NCBI GenBank assembly: GCA_036506495.1
Contig: DASXRQ010000136.1
Coordinates: forward strand, 5,789 to 69,788
Direction: 5' to 3'
DNA: 64,000 bases
DNA from: DASXRC01 sp036506495
GTDB taxonomy: Bacteria; Actinomycetota; Actinomycetes; Mycobacteriales; Micromonosporaceae
Shown: positions 1 to 8,152 of the stretch, piece by piece
Layout: each line of letters opens with the position of its first letter
Position numbering within the stretch: the stretch's first letter is position 1
Position numbers and translations under genes: made by a program
The notes under the pieces: model-generated
The model's input: only the letters and a program-made list of their open reading frames with translations
Database searches by the model: none
Told to the model about the DNA's origin: nothing

Positions 1-1056
1 CGGCTCGATGCCGCGCCGTTCATCATCGAGTACACCGAGCCGGGCAACCCCGACTCGCCCAAGCACCTCGAGGCGCTGACCGACCTGCGCCAGCACGTCC
101 AGTGGCGGCGTGGGGACGCGGTCCTGCTCGCCGAGGCCAACGTCGAGCCGGACCAGCTCGTGTCCTACTTCGCCGACGAGGGCGGGTCGCCGAACCGGCT
201 GCACATGCTGTTCGACTTCATGCTCAACGGCCGGCTGATACTCGCGCTGGCCCGCCGGGACCCCGAGCCGATCATCGAGGCGCTGCGGGACACCCCGATG
301 CTGCCGCCGGGGGCGCAGTGGGCGACCTTCCTGCGCAACCACGACGAGATCGACCTGTCGCGGTTGACGACCGAGCAACGCAACCAGGTGTACGCGGAGT
401 TCGGCCCCGACAAGAACATGCAGCTGTACAACCGGGGCATCCGCCGCCGGCTCGCCACGATGCTGGGCAACGATCGTCGTCGCCTGGAGATGGCGTACTC
501 ACTGCAATTCACCCTGCGTGGTACGCCGGTTCTGCGTTACGGCGAGGAGATCGGCATGGGCGAGGACCTGTCGCAGGAGGGCCGCAAGGCGATCCGTACG
601 CCCATGCAGTGGTCGTCCCTGCCGAACGGCGGCTTCACGAGCGCCGAGAAGCCGAACGCGCCGGTGGTCAGCGGCGGCGAGTACGGGTACGAGACCGTCA
701 ACGTCACCGCCCAGCGGCACGACCCCACGTCGTTGCTGGCGTGGTTCGAGCGGATGATCCGTACCCTGCGGGAGGCGCCGGAGGTGAGCGCGGGCAGCTG
801 CCGGCACGTCGACGTGGCCCTGCCCCCCGGCGTGCTCGCGCACCGGGCGGACGCGGCATCGGGCACGATGCTGTTCCTGCACAACCTGTCCACCGAGCCG
901 GCGAAATGCGACCTGAGCTCGGTCTACGCCGACGCGGACCACCCCAACGACGTGCTCGCGGACCAGAAGTACCCCGAGGTCGGCCGGCTGGACGCGCTGG
1001 ACGTCGACGGCTACGGCTACCGCTGGATCCGGCTGCGGCGCACGCCGTACAGTTAG
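1..1056 (+). CDS. GH13 alpha-amylase family protein, trehalose-synthase-like (5' partial)
   Basis: The frame is open from base 1, so the N-terminus lies outside the window; 351 C-terminal residues are present. They hold two late GH13 motifs: AEAN (about residues 44-47), with the Glu that would be the general acid/base, and RNHDE (112-116), with the conserved His-Asp that stabilises the transition state. The NHDE motif followed by a long C-terminal beta domain resembles trehalose synthase (maltose to trehalose by intramolecular transglucosylation) more than a plain amylase. The catalytic nucleophile region is not visible, so the exact substrate stays open. It ends 31 bp before the next gene on the same strand, but those genes have no evident functional link. 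Confidence 0.85.
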   Translation, partial: RLDAAPFIIEYTEPGNPDSPKHLEALTDLRQHVQWRRGDAVLLAEANVEPDQLVSYFADEGGSPNRLHMLFDFMLNGRLILALARRDPEPIIEALRDTPMLPPGAQWATFLRNHDEIDLSRLTTEQRNQVYAEFGPDKNMQLYNRGIRRRLATMLGNDRRRLEMAYSLQFTLRGTPVLRYGEEIGMGEDLSQEGRKAIRTPMQWSSLPNGGFTSAEKPNAPVVSGGEYGYETVNVTAQRHDPTSLLAWFERMIRTLREAPEVSAGSCRHVDVALPPGVLAHRADAASGTMLFLHNLSTEPAKCDLSSVYADADHPNDVLADQKYPEVGRLDALDVDGYGYRWIRLRRTPYS

Positions 1057-1087
1057 CCCCGCTTGATCTTCACAGCGGGAGGTACGC

Positions 1088-1849
1088 ATGACCGGGCAGG
1101 CTGCGCGCGTTGCGATCGTCACCGGGGGAGCGCGGGGCATCGGTGCGGCCACGGCGACCCGGCTGGCCGCCGACGGCATGGCCGTCGCGGTGGTCGACCT
1201 CGAGGAGGCCGCGTGCGCGGACACGGTGGACCAGATCACCCGGGCGGGCGGCCGGGCGATCGCGGTCGGGGCGGACGTCGCGGACCGAGCCCAGGTCGAG
1301 AACGCCGTCGATCGGGTCGCCGCCGAGCTGGGTCCGCCGAATGTGCTGGTCAATAACGCCGGTATCACCCGCGACAACCTGCTGTTCAAGATGACCGACG
1401 CGGACTGGGACACGGTCATGGCCGTCCACCTTCGTGGGGCGTTCCTGTGCAGCCAGGCCGCCCAGCGGCACATGGTGGAGCAGCGGTGGGGGCGGATCGT
1501 GAACCTGTCGAGCACATCGGCGCTCGGCAACCGCGGTCAGGCCAACTACGCGGCCGCCAAGGCCGGCATGCAGGGCTTGACGAAGACGCTCGCGATCGAG
1601 CTGGGACCGTTCGGCGTGACCGTGAACGCGGTGGCCCCCGGCTTCATCGTCACCGACATGACCGCGGCGACGGCGGCTCGCCTCGGCGTGGACTTCGAGA
1701 AGATGCAGGAGGCGGAGGCGGCGGCGATCCCGGTGCGCCGCGTCGGCCGTCCCGACGACATCGCCCAGACCGTAGCGTTCCTGGTCAGCGACGGCGCCTC
1801 GTTCGTCTCGGGCCAGGTCATCTATGTCGCCGGCGGTCCGCGCGCCTGA
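1088..1849 (+). CDS. SDR family oxidoreductase, FabG-like 3-oxoacyl-ACP reductase
   Basis: A 253-residue classical short-chain dehydrogenase. The N-terminal Rossmann motif TGGARGIG (12-19) binds NAD(P)H, NNAG (89-92) stabilises the central sheet, and Ser about 142, Tyr154 and Lys158 in YAAAK form the catalytic set. Length and motif spacing are typical of FabG, which reduces 3-oxoacyl thioesters, but many family members act on other ketones. The ATG is preceded by GGGAGG at 1077-1082. It is followed by a convergent gene and a pair of palindromes. Confidence 0.9.
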   Translation: MTGQAARVAIVTGGARGIGAATATRLAADGMAVAVVDLEEAACADTVDQITRAGGRAIAVGADVADRAQVENAVDRVAAELGPPNVLVNNAGITRDNLLFKMTDADWDTVMAVHLRGAFLCSQAAQRHMVEQRWGRIVNLSSTSALGNRGQANYAAAKAGMQGLTKTLAIELGPFGVTVNAVAPGFIVTDMTAATAARLGVDFEKMQEAEAAAIPVRRVGRPDDIAQTVAFLVSDGASFVSGQVIYVAGGPRA

Positions 1850-1885
1850 CGCGGCCCCCGCCCGCCTGCCGCCCGCGGCCCGCCA

Positions 1886-1948
1886 CCAACTCCGTCAGAG
1901 TTGGGCGATCCGGGCGGGCCTTGCCGCCCAACTCCGTCAGAGTTGGGC
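1886..1948. repeat. Paired palindrome, locus 1 (centres 42 bp apart)
   Basis: Two palindromes lie between convergent genes: arms CCAACTC/GAGTTGG at 1886-1904 and arms GCCCAACTC/GAGTTGGGC at 1926-1948, each with the 5-base centre CGTCA. Their centres (1895 and 1937) are exactly 42 bp apart. The second copy supplies the TGA stop of the gene on the minus strand. Related pairs with the same 42 bp period occur near 30.9 and 42.7 kb. Confidence 0.85.
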
Positions 1949-2443
1949 ACGCCCCGCGAGCGCCAGGCGGACCGCGTTGTCGGGGGTGTCCACATGGGCG
2001 ACACCGCCGACCGGGCGGCCATCGACGTCGGCCACGCGCCAGCCGCCGAGGCTGACGACCGGCTTGCCGCGCCGGCGCGCCAGGGCCAGCTCGGAGAGCG
2101 TCCCCCACGAGCCGCCGATGACGATGACGGCGTCGGCGGAGAGCACGATGATGGCGTTTCGCGCCTCGCCCATGTTGGTCACGACGGTGGCGGACAGGTG
2201 AGGATTCGCGTCGGCGCGGTCGGCGCCTGGCCACACGCCGATCACCATGCCGCCCCGGTCCCGCGCGCCGGCCGCCACGGCCGCCATCACGCCCGTCCCG
2301 CCGCCGCACACGACGACCGCGCCCGCGTCGGCGAGCAGCTCGCCCACCCGCCGCGCCAGCCGCTCCTGTTCGGGGCTGGCCTCGCGCGGCCCGCACACCG
2401 CGACCTGCACCGCCATCCGATCCGCCATCCGATCTGCCGTCAC
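1937..2443 (-). CDS. TIGR00725 / LOG-like nucleotide-binding protein
   Basis: A Rossmann-like protein of 168 residues if it starts at GTG 2443, which overlaps the TGA of the upstream gene in GTGA; ATG starts at 2428 and 2416 are alternatives. Glycine-rich VCGGGTGVM, then NMGEARN and GGSWGTLSE, match the nucleotide-binding PGGxGT-type signature of the LOG/lysine-decarboxylase-like superfamily, members of which hydrolyse cytokinin ribotides or bind nucleotides. The substrate here is unknown. The last codons and stop lie inside a palindromic repeat, so the C-terminus may have been altered by that element. It forms a tight minus-strand operon with two small membrane proteins. Confidence 0.8.
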   Translation of the reverse strand: MTADRMADRMAVQVAVCGPREASPEQERLARRVGELLADAGAVVVCGGGTGVMAAVAAGARDRGGMVIGVWPGADRADANPHLSATVVTNMGEARNAIIVLSADAVIVIGGSWGTLSELALARRRGKPVVSLGGWRVADVDGRPVGGVAHVDTPDNAVRLALAGRAQL

Positions 2444-2862
2444 TCCCGCGCCGGACGGGAGGTCCGCCACAGCCAGAAGAGGCCGAGCATCGGCAGCACG
2501 AGCGGCACAAAGCCGTACCCGCGCCCGTAGTACGACCACACGGTGTCGTCGGGGAAGACCGATGGCGCGAGGATGCTCACGGTGCCGACGGTGAGCACGC
2601 CGACGAGTTCGACCGTGCAGCACACGACGGCGATCCGCCGGCCGACCCGTCCCCCGCGAGCGAGGCCGACGGTCGCGAGCACGTAGATGACGGCAGCGAG
2701 GGCCGACAACAGGTAGGCGAGCGGAGCGTCGCCCAACTTGGTGGCGATCTGAAAACCCGCGCGAGCGCTGGCGGACAGTGCGAAGATCGCGTACACCGCG
2801 ATGAGCAGGCGGCCCGGCCCGGCGTTGATCGCGCGGCCGTTCGCGACCTCGCCGTCACTCAC
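2440..2862 (-). CDS. Small integral membrane protein, function unknown
   Basis: A 140-residue protein with about four hydrophobic helices (for example LLIAVYAIFALSA and LLSALAAVIYVLATVG) and a C-terminal helix ending in TRSRPARE-like basic residues. I do not recognise a named family. The GTG at 2862 is preferred because an upstream in-frame start at 2907 would run through the end of the preceding gene (stop 2870). It lies 7 bp after that gene and overlaps the LOG-like gene by 4 bp, so all three are probably co-transcribed and translationally coupled. Confidence 0.7.
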   Translation of the reverse strand: MSDGEVANGRAINAGPGRLLIAVYAIFALSASARAGFQIATKLGDAPLAYLLSALAAVIYVLATVGLARGGRVGRRIAVVCCTVELVGVLTVGTVSILAPSVFPDDTVWSYYGRGYGFVPLVLPMLGLFWLWRTSRPARE

Positions 2863-2869
2863 CCGACCG

Positions 2870-3253
2870 TCACCCACCCCACACCTGCCGCATGCGGACG
2901 ATGACAACCGGGATGACCAGACTGGCCAGCGCGACGATGGCCGATCCCCAGCGGCTGCGCTCGATGATCGCGAGCGCCGCGCCGACCGGCAGCACGAGCA
3001 GCGACGCGATCAGGTAGCCGATGAACGTCGCCATCTCCTCGGGTCGCTCGCCGCCGGCCATCTTCACCACGCCGACGACCACCTGCACGGCCAGCGCGAG
3101 CTCGATCAGGCCGAGACCGACAAGGTGGCTGCGTCCCACGGGTCGGTTCAGCGCCGTGGTGAGCAGGCTCCACGCGGCCAGGACGAGCGATCCAATGGTG
3201 ATCCCGTTCGCGAGCCCGTCGGTCACCGGAGGATCGTAGAACGCCACGTCCAC
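2870..3253 (-). CDS. Small integral membrane protein, function unknown
   Basis: A 127-residue protein with four predicted membrane helices, including IGSLVLAAWSLLTTAL and GYLIASLLVLPVGAALAI, and a conserved-looking N-terminal FYDPPVTDG stretch. It is the first gene of the minus-strand operon with the next membrane protein and the LOG-like gene. The GTG start at 3253 lies only 30 bp from the divergent ATG at 3284, leaving almost no room for separate promoters. Function unknown. Confidence 0.7.
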   Translation of the reverse strand: MDVAFYDPPVTDGLANGITIGSLVLAAWSLLTTALNRPVGRSHLVGLGLIELALAVQVVVGVVKMAGGERPEEMATFIGYLIASLLVLPVGAALAIIERSRWGSAIVALASLVIPVVIVRMRQVWGG

Positions 3254-3283
3254 CGCCTTGCGGAGGCGGGCAGACTATGAACT

Positions 3284-3988
3284 ATGTCGGTCGATGCGTC
3301 GATCGTCGTCGCCTGGCTCGCGGTATTCGCCGCCGCGGTCTCCGTGGTGGTCGTGGCGGCGCTGGTCGCCCGATTCCAGGCCCGGCACCAGGAGCGGTCC
3401 CAACACCCGGTCCGCCTCACCCGGGATGACGTCGAGGCGCTCGACACGCACGCGGCCGCCGTGGCCGCCCAGGCGGTGGCGGCGGAGGAACGCGCCGCCT
3501 GGACGCGGGAGCGGTTCGCGCTGGCCGAGAGCGAGCGGGATAAGGCGTGGCAGGCGTCGGTGGCGGCCCAGCAGGCGTACCTCGTGGCACTTCACGCGGC
3601 TGCCGAGGGCCGACGGGCCACGGCCGAAGCACGCGCCCGGGCGGCCGACGCTGGTGAGGAGCGCGACCGGATGGTGTCGCGGGCCGCGCTGGCCGCGTAC
3701 CGGCGGGGCGATCTCACGCTGGATCAGCTCCGAGAGGTGTATCGGCGAACGTCCGGCTGGGATCCGGCGCAGGAGGTGCGCGAGCGGGAGGCCGAGGGCC
3801 GTCGCGCGACGGAGCGCGCCGCCCGCGAGGCGTACGACCGCGCGGCGGCCGGCGCGCGCCAGGCCGATCAGGCGGTACGCGTGGCGGAGGCGGCCGCCGA
3901 CGCGTTGATAGAAGAAGCGGCGATGGCGGCCGCGGAGGCGGAAATCGCGCGCGCCTCGACGCCGCGCGGGCGCCGGCGTACCAAATAA
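3284..3988 (+). CDS. Membrane-anchored coiled-coil protein, function unknown
   Basis: A 234-residue protein. Residues about 7-30 form one membrane helix (IVVAWLAVFAAAVSVVVVAALV), followed by long Ala/Glu/Arg-rich stretches with heptad character (about 50-120 and 160-220), pointing to a cytoplasmic coiled coil tethered to the membrane. A short central segment (GDLTLDQLREVYRR) breaks the coil. The composition is low in complexity, so homology would be hard to trace. The ATG is 5 bp after GACTAT, which suggests a leaderless transcript. Confidence 0.65.
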   Translation: MSVDASIVVAWLAVFAAAVSVVVVAALVARFQARHQERSQHPVRLTRDDVEALDTHAAAVAAQAVAAEERAAWTRERFALAESERDKAWQASVAAQQAYLVALHAAAEGRRATAEARARAADAGEERDRMVSRAALAAYRRGDLTLDQLREVYRRTSGWDPAQEVREREAEGRRATERAAREAYDRAAAGARQADQAVRVAEAAADALIEEAAMAAAEAEIARASTPRGRRRTK

Positions 3989-3994
3989 TGGGGC

Positions 3995-4909
3995 ATGCGG
4001 TTTGGCCTGTTGGGCACCGGCTACTGGGCGGTGGAGACACACGCGGCGGCGCTGGCCGCCCACCCGGAGGCCGAGTTCGTCGGCGTGTGGGGCCGCGACC
4101 CGGCCAAGGCCGAGGCACTCGCGCGGCGGTATGCCGTGCGGGCGTACCGCGACGTGGACGAACTGATCCGTGACGTGGATGCCGTCGCGATGGCGCTGCC
4201 GCCCGACGTGCAGGCACCGCTCGCCGCCCGGGCCGCGGACGCCGGCCGGCACCTGTTGCTGGACAAGCCGCTCGCACTGTCCACAGCGGACGCTCAGCGC
4301 ATAGTCGAGGCGGTCGACCGGCGCGGGCTGGCCTCCGTCGTCTTCTTCACGAACCGGTTCTTCCCCAACGTCGACGCGTTCCTGCGTGAAGCCGTCGCGG
4401 CGGGCGGATGGCGCGGCGGCCGAGCGACGATGCTTGCCTCGATATTCCAGCCGGGCAATCCGTACGGCGCGTCCGCCTGGCGTCGACGGTGGGGCGGCCT
4501 CTGGGACGTCGGACCCCACGCCCTGTCCGTTATCGCGCCCGTGCTCGGTCCCGTCGTGGAGGTGGCCGCCATGGATGCCCCGCACGACACCACGCAGGTG
4601 CTGCTGCGCCACGCCGCCGGGCCGGTCAGCGGGATGGTGCTGTCGTTGGACGCACCGCCGGATGGGACGGTGTTCGAGTTCGCGTTCTTCGGCGCCGAGG
4701 GTGTCGCGACCGTGCCGAGCGGTGAGGACACCGTCGTGGGGGCGTTCTCCACGGCGATCGGCGACCTCATGCGGGCGGCCCGGGACGGTGCCACGGCGCA
4801 CCCGTGCGACGTCCGGTTCGGCCGGGACGTGGTCGCGACACTGCAGGCTGCCGACCTCGCGCGGCGGGAGCGGCGCACGGTGCGCGTGACGCCGGCCCGG
4901 CCGGCCTAG
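3995..4909 (+). CDS. Gfo/Idh/MocA family NAD(P)-dependent oxidoreductase
   Basis: A 304-residue protein with the N-terminal Rossmann motif GLLGTGYWA (4-12) and the family's DKP signature at 90-92 (usually EKP), whose Lys takes part in catalysis. The C-terminal alpha/beta domain ends in a Pro/Arg tail. These enzymes oxidise or reduce sugars, inositols or related polyols; the substrate cannot be read from the sequence. The stop lies in a CTAG tetramer that also gives the stop of the convergent gene, so the two genes overlap by 4 bp. Confidence 0.85.
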   Translation: MRFGLLGTGYWAVETHAAALAAHPEAEFVGVWGRDPAKAEALARRYAVRAYRDVDELIRDVDAVAMALPPDVQAPLAARAADAGRHLLLDKPLALSTADAQRIVEAVDRRGLASVVFFTNRFFPNVDAFLREAVAAGGWRGGRATMLASIFQPGNPYGASAWRRRWGGLWDVGPHALSVIAPVLGPVVEVAAMDAPHDTTQVLLRHAAGPVSGMVLSLDAPPDGTVFEFAFFGAEGVATVPSGEDTVVGAFSTAIGDLMRAARDGATAHPCDVRFGRDVVATLQAADLARRERRTVRVTPARPA

Positions 4910-5370
4910 GCCTGGACGTTGTCCAGTAGGACGGTCGCGGTGACCGTCGTGCCCTCCGGACCGGTCGCCACGTCGAGGTTGTGGGACAGCTGGCGCACGA
5001 TCCAGAGACCGCGGCCGCCCGGCGCTCTCGGCGGCGCCCGGTGCGTACCGACCGTGGTCGGCGCCGTGCTCATTCCCGGACCTCTGTCGATGACCCGGCA
5101 GTGGACCGCCGTCGCGTTGCGCCACATGAGCAGGCGTCCATTGCCGCCGCCATGCCTGACCGCGTTGCTGGCCAGCTCGTTCGCGATGACCACCACGTCC
5201 TCGACGACGTGGTCCGGCGCGCCGCTCATCGCCGCGTGTGCCGAGACGGCGGCACGCAACGCGTACAGGCCGTTTCCATCGAACCGCTGGTCGAGCACGG
5301 CCGGCTCCGGCGGCTGGGGCGAAACGCCACCTCCGTTGCCGATCGCGTGCTGACTGTCACGGTTCGGCAT
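4906..5370 (-). CDS. RsbW-like anti-sigma factor / serine kinase ATPase
   Basis: A 154-residue GHKL ATPase. The N box ELASNAVRH has E65, N69 and H73; the G1 box is DRGPGM and the G2 box GGRGLWIVRQL. Such small HATPase_c_2 proteins act as serine kinases and anti-sigma factors that bind or phosphorylate STAS-domain antagonists. The start overlaps the upstream MEDS-STAS gene by 14 bp, making that protein the likely partner in a stress or light signalling switch. No sigma factor gene is adjacent, so the regulon is unknown. Confidence 0.85.
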   Translation of the reverse strand: MPNRDSQHAIGNGGGVSPQPPEPAVLDQRFDGNGLYALRAAVSAHAAMSGAPDHVVEDVVVIANELASNAVRHGGGNGRLLMWRNATAVHCRVIDRGPGMSTAPTTVGTHRAPPRAPGGRGLWIVRQLSHNLDVATGPEGTTVTATVLLDNVQA

Positions 5371-6229
5371 GAGCCACCTGCAGTCTCACGGCCGGCACGT
5401 CGTCAGCGCCGACGAGAGCCAGCATCCGCTGGACGACGCCCCGGCATACCAGCGTCATCCGGCGGTCGGGTGGCAGGGACTGCGCCGCCCGGACGATCGT
5501 GGCCGCCGCGGCCGCGTCGATGAATTGGAGATCAGACAGGTTCACCTGCGGATGGTGGTCAAGGCGCAGCGTCTCCGCGAGCGCCTGATCGAGGACATCG
5601 GCACGCATGAAGTCGATCTCACCGGCGAGCCGGATGCCGGGTGGACTGTGCTGCCGGCAGATCCGCAGCACGGGATCCTCGTGGTAGACGATCGCCGCGA
5701 CGGCACGCGGATGCGCGCGGGTCGCGAACGCCAACGTGACCGGGTCGAAGCTCTGCCGGTCGTACTGGCAGATCGCCGTCAGCCAGCCGTCGGCGAACAG
5801 CCGGCCGGCCTCACGCTCGAAGACCAGTAGTTGGTCAACGGCGATCACCGGCCGGGTGGCCCAGCACATGTCCGCCGTGACGCGCAGTCCGCGGTAGCCG
5901 TCGCGTCGCGCGGCCTCGACCTGGGCGGCCAACAGGTCGATCATCTTCGCGGCGGTGAGCGTGCCACCGGCGAGCCAGGACTCGTCGCTGGTCCGCACCG
6001 CGAGTTGCCCCCGGCGCAGACAGTCCTCTGTGGGCACCGCCCGCCACGCCAGCTCGGCCGACAACCGATCCGGCGGCAGCGACTCGGTGAGACAGACGAC
6101 CTGGTGCCCCTGGCCCAGTCCATCGCGGACGAATGCGGCGACGATGTCGAGCCGCTCCTCGGCGTCGGAGAAGGTCAGGCACGCATGATCACCGTCGCGC
6201 AGCGCATCCACCTGCGTGGGCGTCGTCAT
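5357..6229 (-). CDS. MEDS domain plus STAS domain regulatory protein
   Basis: A 290-residue protein. The N-terminal half (about 1-190) resembles the MEDS/DcmR sensory domain (DGDHACLTFSDAEERL at the start, LLVFEREAG later). The C-terminal 95 residues form a STAS domain as in anti-sigma antagonists. The position usually holding the phosphorylatable Ser in the motif FIDSSG reads FIDAAAAA, so kinase control by phosphorylation at that Ser looks impossible. ATG 6229 is chosen because conserved sequence begins there. It heads a two-gene operon with the RsbW-like ATPase. Confidence 0.8.
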   Translation of the reverse strand: MTTPTQVDALRDGDHACLTFSDAEERLDIVAAFVRDGLGQGHQVVCLTESLPPDRLSAELAWRAVPTEDCLRRGQLAVRTSDESWLAGGTLTAAKMIDLLAAQVEAARRDGYRGLRVTADMCWATRPVIAVDQLLVFEREAGRLFADGWLTAICQYDRQSFDPVTLAFATRAHPRAVAAIVYHEDPVLRICRQHSPPGIRLAGEIDFMRADVLDQALAETLRLDHHPQVNLSDLQFIDAAAAATIVRAAQSLPPDRRMTLVCRGVVQRMLALVGADDVPAVRLQVAHAEP

Positions 6230-6457
6230 CCGGTCTCCTGAATATCGCCGACACTGGCAACCTACGACAGGTCGGCCCTGCCCGCATGGCGACCGCGACC
6301 GGCCGGCGGTGTCGTGGTGACCGTCCACATAGGAGGGGCCGGGTTCGGTTGGCGGAGACGGCCGGGCCGCGGGCCGGTGCTCCGCCGCCTCGTGACCAGC
6401 CGGAGTGGCAAGATTACCGAGAGTACGAATTTGCTACGGCTGGGTGGGAGTTCCGAG

Positions 6458-6739
6458 ATGACCACCGAGTGGACGCACGTCCAGGAGGCCTTGCAAGATC
6501 TGGACTTTCCGGCCACCAAGGAGGAAATCGTCCGGTACGCGGAGGGGTACGGGGACCGCACCGCGGTACGCCTGGTGCGGGCGTTGCCGCTGGCGACCTA
6601 TCGGAACATCAGCGAGATCCGCAGTTCCGTGCCGCTGAAGCCGGCCGAGGAGGACGGCCGCACGGCCGCTGACCAGGCCCGCCAGGCCCGGTCACCGCAC
6701 GATCACCGGATCGCACAGTACCTGCGCGACATCGAGTAG
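6458..6739 (+). CDS. DUF2795 domain protein
   Basis: A 93-residue soluble protein. The segment ALQDLDFPATKEEIVRYAE (about residues 9-27) is the hallmark of DUF2795, a small helical domain common in actinobacteria and of unknown biochemical role. A Lys/Arg/Glu-rich tail follows. The ATG at 6458 begins just ahead of the conserved segment and has GGGAG 8 bp upstream; a start at 6314 would add an unconserved Arg/Gly-rich extension. The gene stands alone between divergent and tandem neighbours. Confidence 0.8.
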   Translation: MTTEWTHVQEALQDLDFPATKEEIVRYAEGYGDRTAVRLVRALPLATYRNISEIRSSVPLKPAEEDGRTAADQARQARSPHDHRIAQYLRDIE

Positions 6740-6783
6740 CTCCGGGCGGAGCGTGCCGATCGGGGCGGCGGCATACTTCGGGC

Positions 6784-7653
6784 ATGCCGCCCGACCTGAT
6801 CGCGGTCACCGGATCATCGGGCGAGCTGGGCGGCCGGGTGGCCGCGCGGCTCGCCGACGCCGGCGCCGCGCAGCGCCTGGTCGTGCGCGATGCCGGCCGG
6901 GCACCGAGCCTGCCGGGTTCGGAGGTCGCCGTCGCCGCGTTCGAGGACGCCGAGGCGATGCGGACCGCGCTGCTGGGCGTGCGCACGCTGCTCCTCGTCC
7001 CGATTCACGAGGGCCCGGGCCGCTTGGACGTGCACGCCACCGCGATCGCGGCCGCAGTGACCGCCGGCGTCGAGCGGATCGTGTATTTCTCGTTCGTCGG
7101 CGCGGCGCCGGATTGCACGTTCACGTACGGCCGGGACCACTACGCGACCGAGCAGCTGATCCGCGACTCGGGCGTGGCGTACACCATCCTGCGGAACAGC
7201 CTCTACCTGGACTTCGTCCCGTTCTTCACCTCGGCCGAGGGGGTCCTCGCCGGTCCGGCCGCGGACGGGCGGGTGGCCTGGGTGGCGCGTGACGACAGTG
7301 CCGACGTCGCCGCCGCCGTGCTCACGGGGGAGGGGCACGCCGGGCAGACGTACGACGTCACCGGCGGGCGGGCGCTCACCCTCGCGGAGACCGCGCGCGA
7401 ACTGGCCGAGGCGATCGGGCGCCCGGTCCGGTACCACCCGGAGACCGTCGCCGAGGCGTACGCCTCGCGCGCCCACTACGGCGCGCCGGACTGGCAGGTC
7501 GAAGGCTGGGTGACCACCTACGAGGCCATCGCGAACGGCGAGCTCGACACGGTGACCGACACCGTACGCCGGATCGCGGGGCACGAACCGCAGACGCTCG
7601 CCGAGCTGCTCCGCCGGCACCCGGAGAACTACCGGCACCTGGTGACGGGCTAA
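6784..7653 (+). CDS. NmrA-like / QorB-type NAD(P)H-binding reductase
   Basis: A 289-residue atypical SDR. GSSGELGGRVAARL near the N-terminus is the nucleotide-binding loop, and VYFSFVGAAP plus LRNSLYLD follow the pattern of NmrA/QorB quinone reductases, which lack the classical YxxxK pair in its usual context. The C-terminal part (TYDVTGGRALTLAETAREL) fits the substrate lobe of this group. Likely reaction: NAD(P)H-dependent reduction of a quinone or redox sensing; the substrate is unknown. The ATG follows CATACT by 6 bp, suggesting a leaderless mRNA. Confidence 0.8.
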   Translation: MPPDLIAVTGSSGELGGRVAARLADAGAAQRLVVRDAGRAPSLPGSEVAVAAFEDAEAMRTALLGVRTLLLVPIHEGPGRLDVHATAIAAAVTAGVERIVYFSFVGAAPDCTFTYGRDHYATEQLIRDSGVAYTILRNSLYLDFVPFFTSAEGVLAGPAADGRVAWVARDDSADVAAAVLTGEGHAGQTYDVTGGRALTLAETARELAEAIGRPVRYHPETVAEAYASRAHYGAPDWQVEGWVTTYEAIANGELDTVTDTVRRIAGHEPQTLAELLRRHPENYRHLVTG

Positions 7654-7660
7654 CGCGGCT

Positions 7661-8097
7661 CTACTGGTCGGTCGCCGCGGCGTACGCCTCGGTGAGCCAC
7701 GCGCGTACGTCGTCATCGACGTCCTCGGGCGTGACGAGCTTGACCACGTGTGCGATGCGCCCGGCGGCGATGGTCATCCGGCGGGCGATGCGGGGGTGGT
7801 CGGTCGGGGCAGCACCACGATGAGCGCGAGGCTGCGGGTCCGCGGCCGGACCTCGGCCAGCTTGCGGTCGCTGTAGAGGAACACGTCGACGCGTACGGCG
7901 TCGATGTGCACGGGGCCGAGTGTGCGCAGGTAAGCCAGTAGGGTGTCGAAGATCTCGCGTTGGACCGGCGGGCGGCCGGCGAAGCTCTCGTCGATCGTCC
8001 CGCCCGGCACGCAGACGTGCGCCTGGTGCGCCCGGGCGAACTGGCGTTCGCAGGCTGGGCAGGTCCAGCGCGTCACGGATCGATCATGGCAAGACAT
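7661..8097 (-). pseudogene. DUF5655 protein gene, broken by a one-base deletion
   Basis: Reading from ATG 8097, the protein has a CPACERQF zinc-ribbon-like start, then the DUF5655 core (FDTLLAYLRTLGPVHIDAV, LAEVRPRTRSLALIVVLPRP) and stops early at 7774. In the next frame, from about 7805 down to the TAG at 7661, the missing end is still readable (DHPRIARRM, HVVKLVTPEDVDD, VRAWLTEAY). One base is absent between 7797 and 7809. Correcting it would give about 145 residues, the size I expect for the family. Either a recent frameshift or an assembly error in a G/C-rich run. Confidence 0.8.
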
Positions 8098-8152
8098 TTG
8101 TCAGATGCGGCTGCAAGAATCCGAAGGGAACGGCAGACGAGGAGATGGTGCC

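Noticed and set aside
3275..5125. 616-codon open frame on the minus strand opposite the coiled-coil and Gfo/Idh/MocA genes
   Set aside because: Arg/Gly/Pro-rich shadow of well-supported genes on the plus strand; no recognisable domain.
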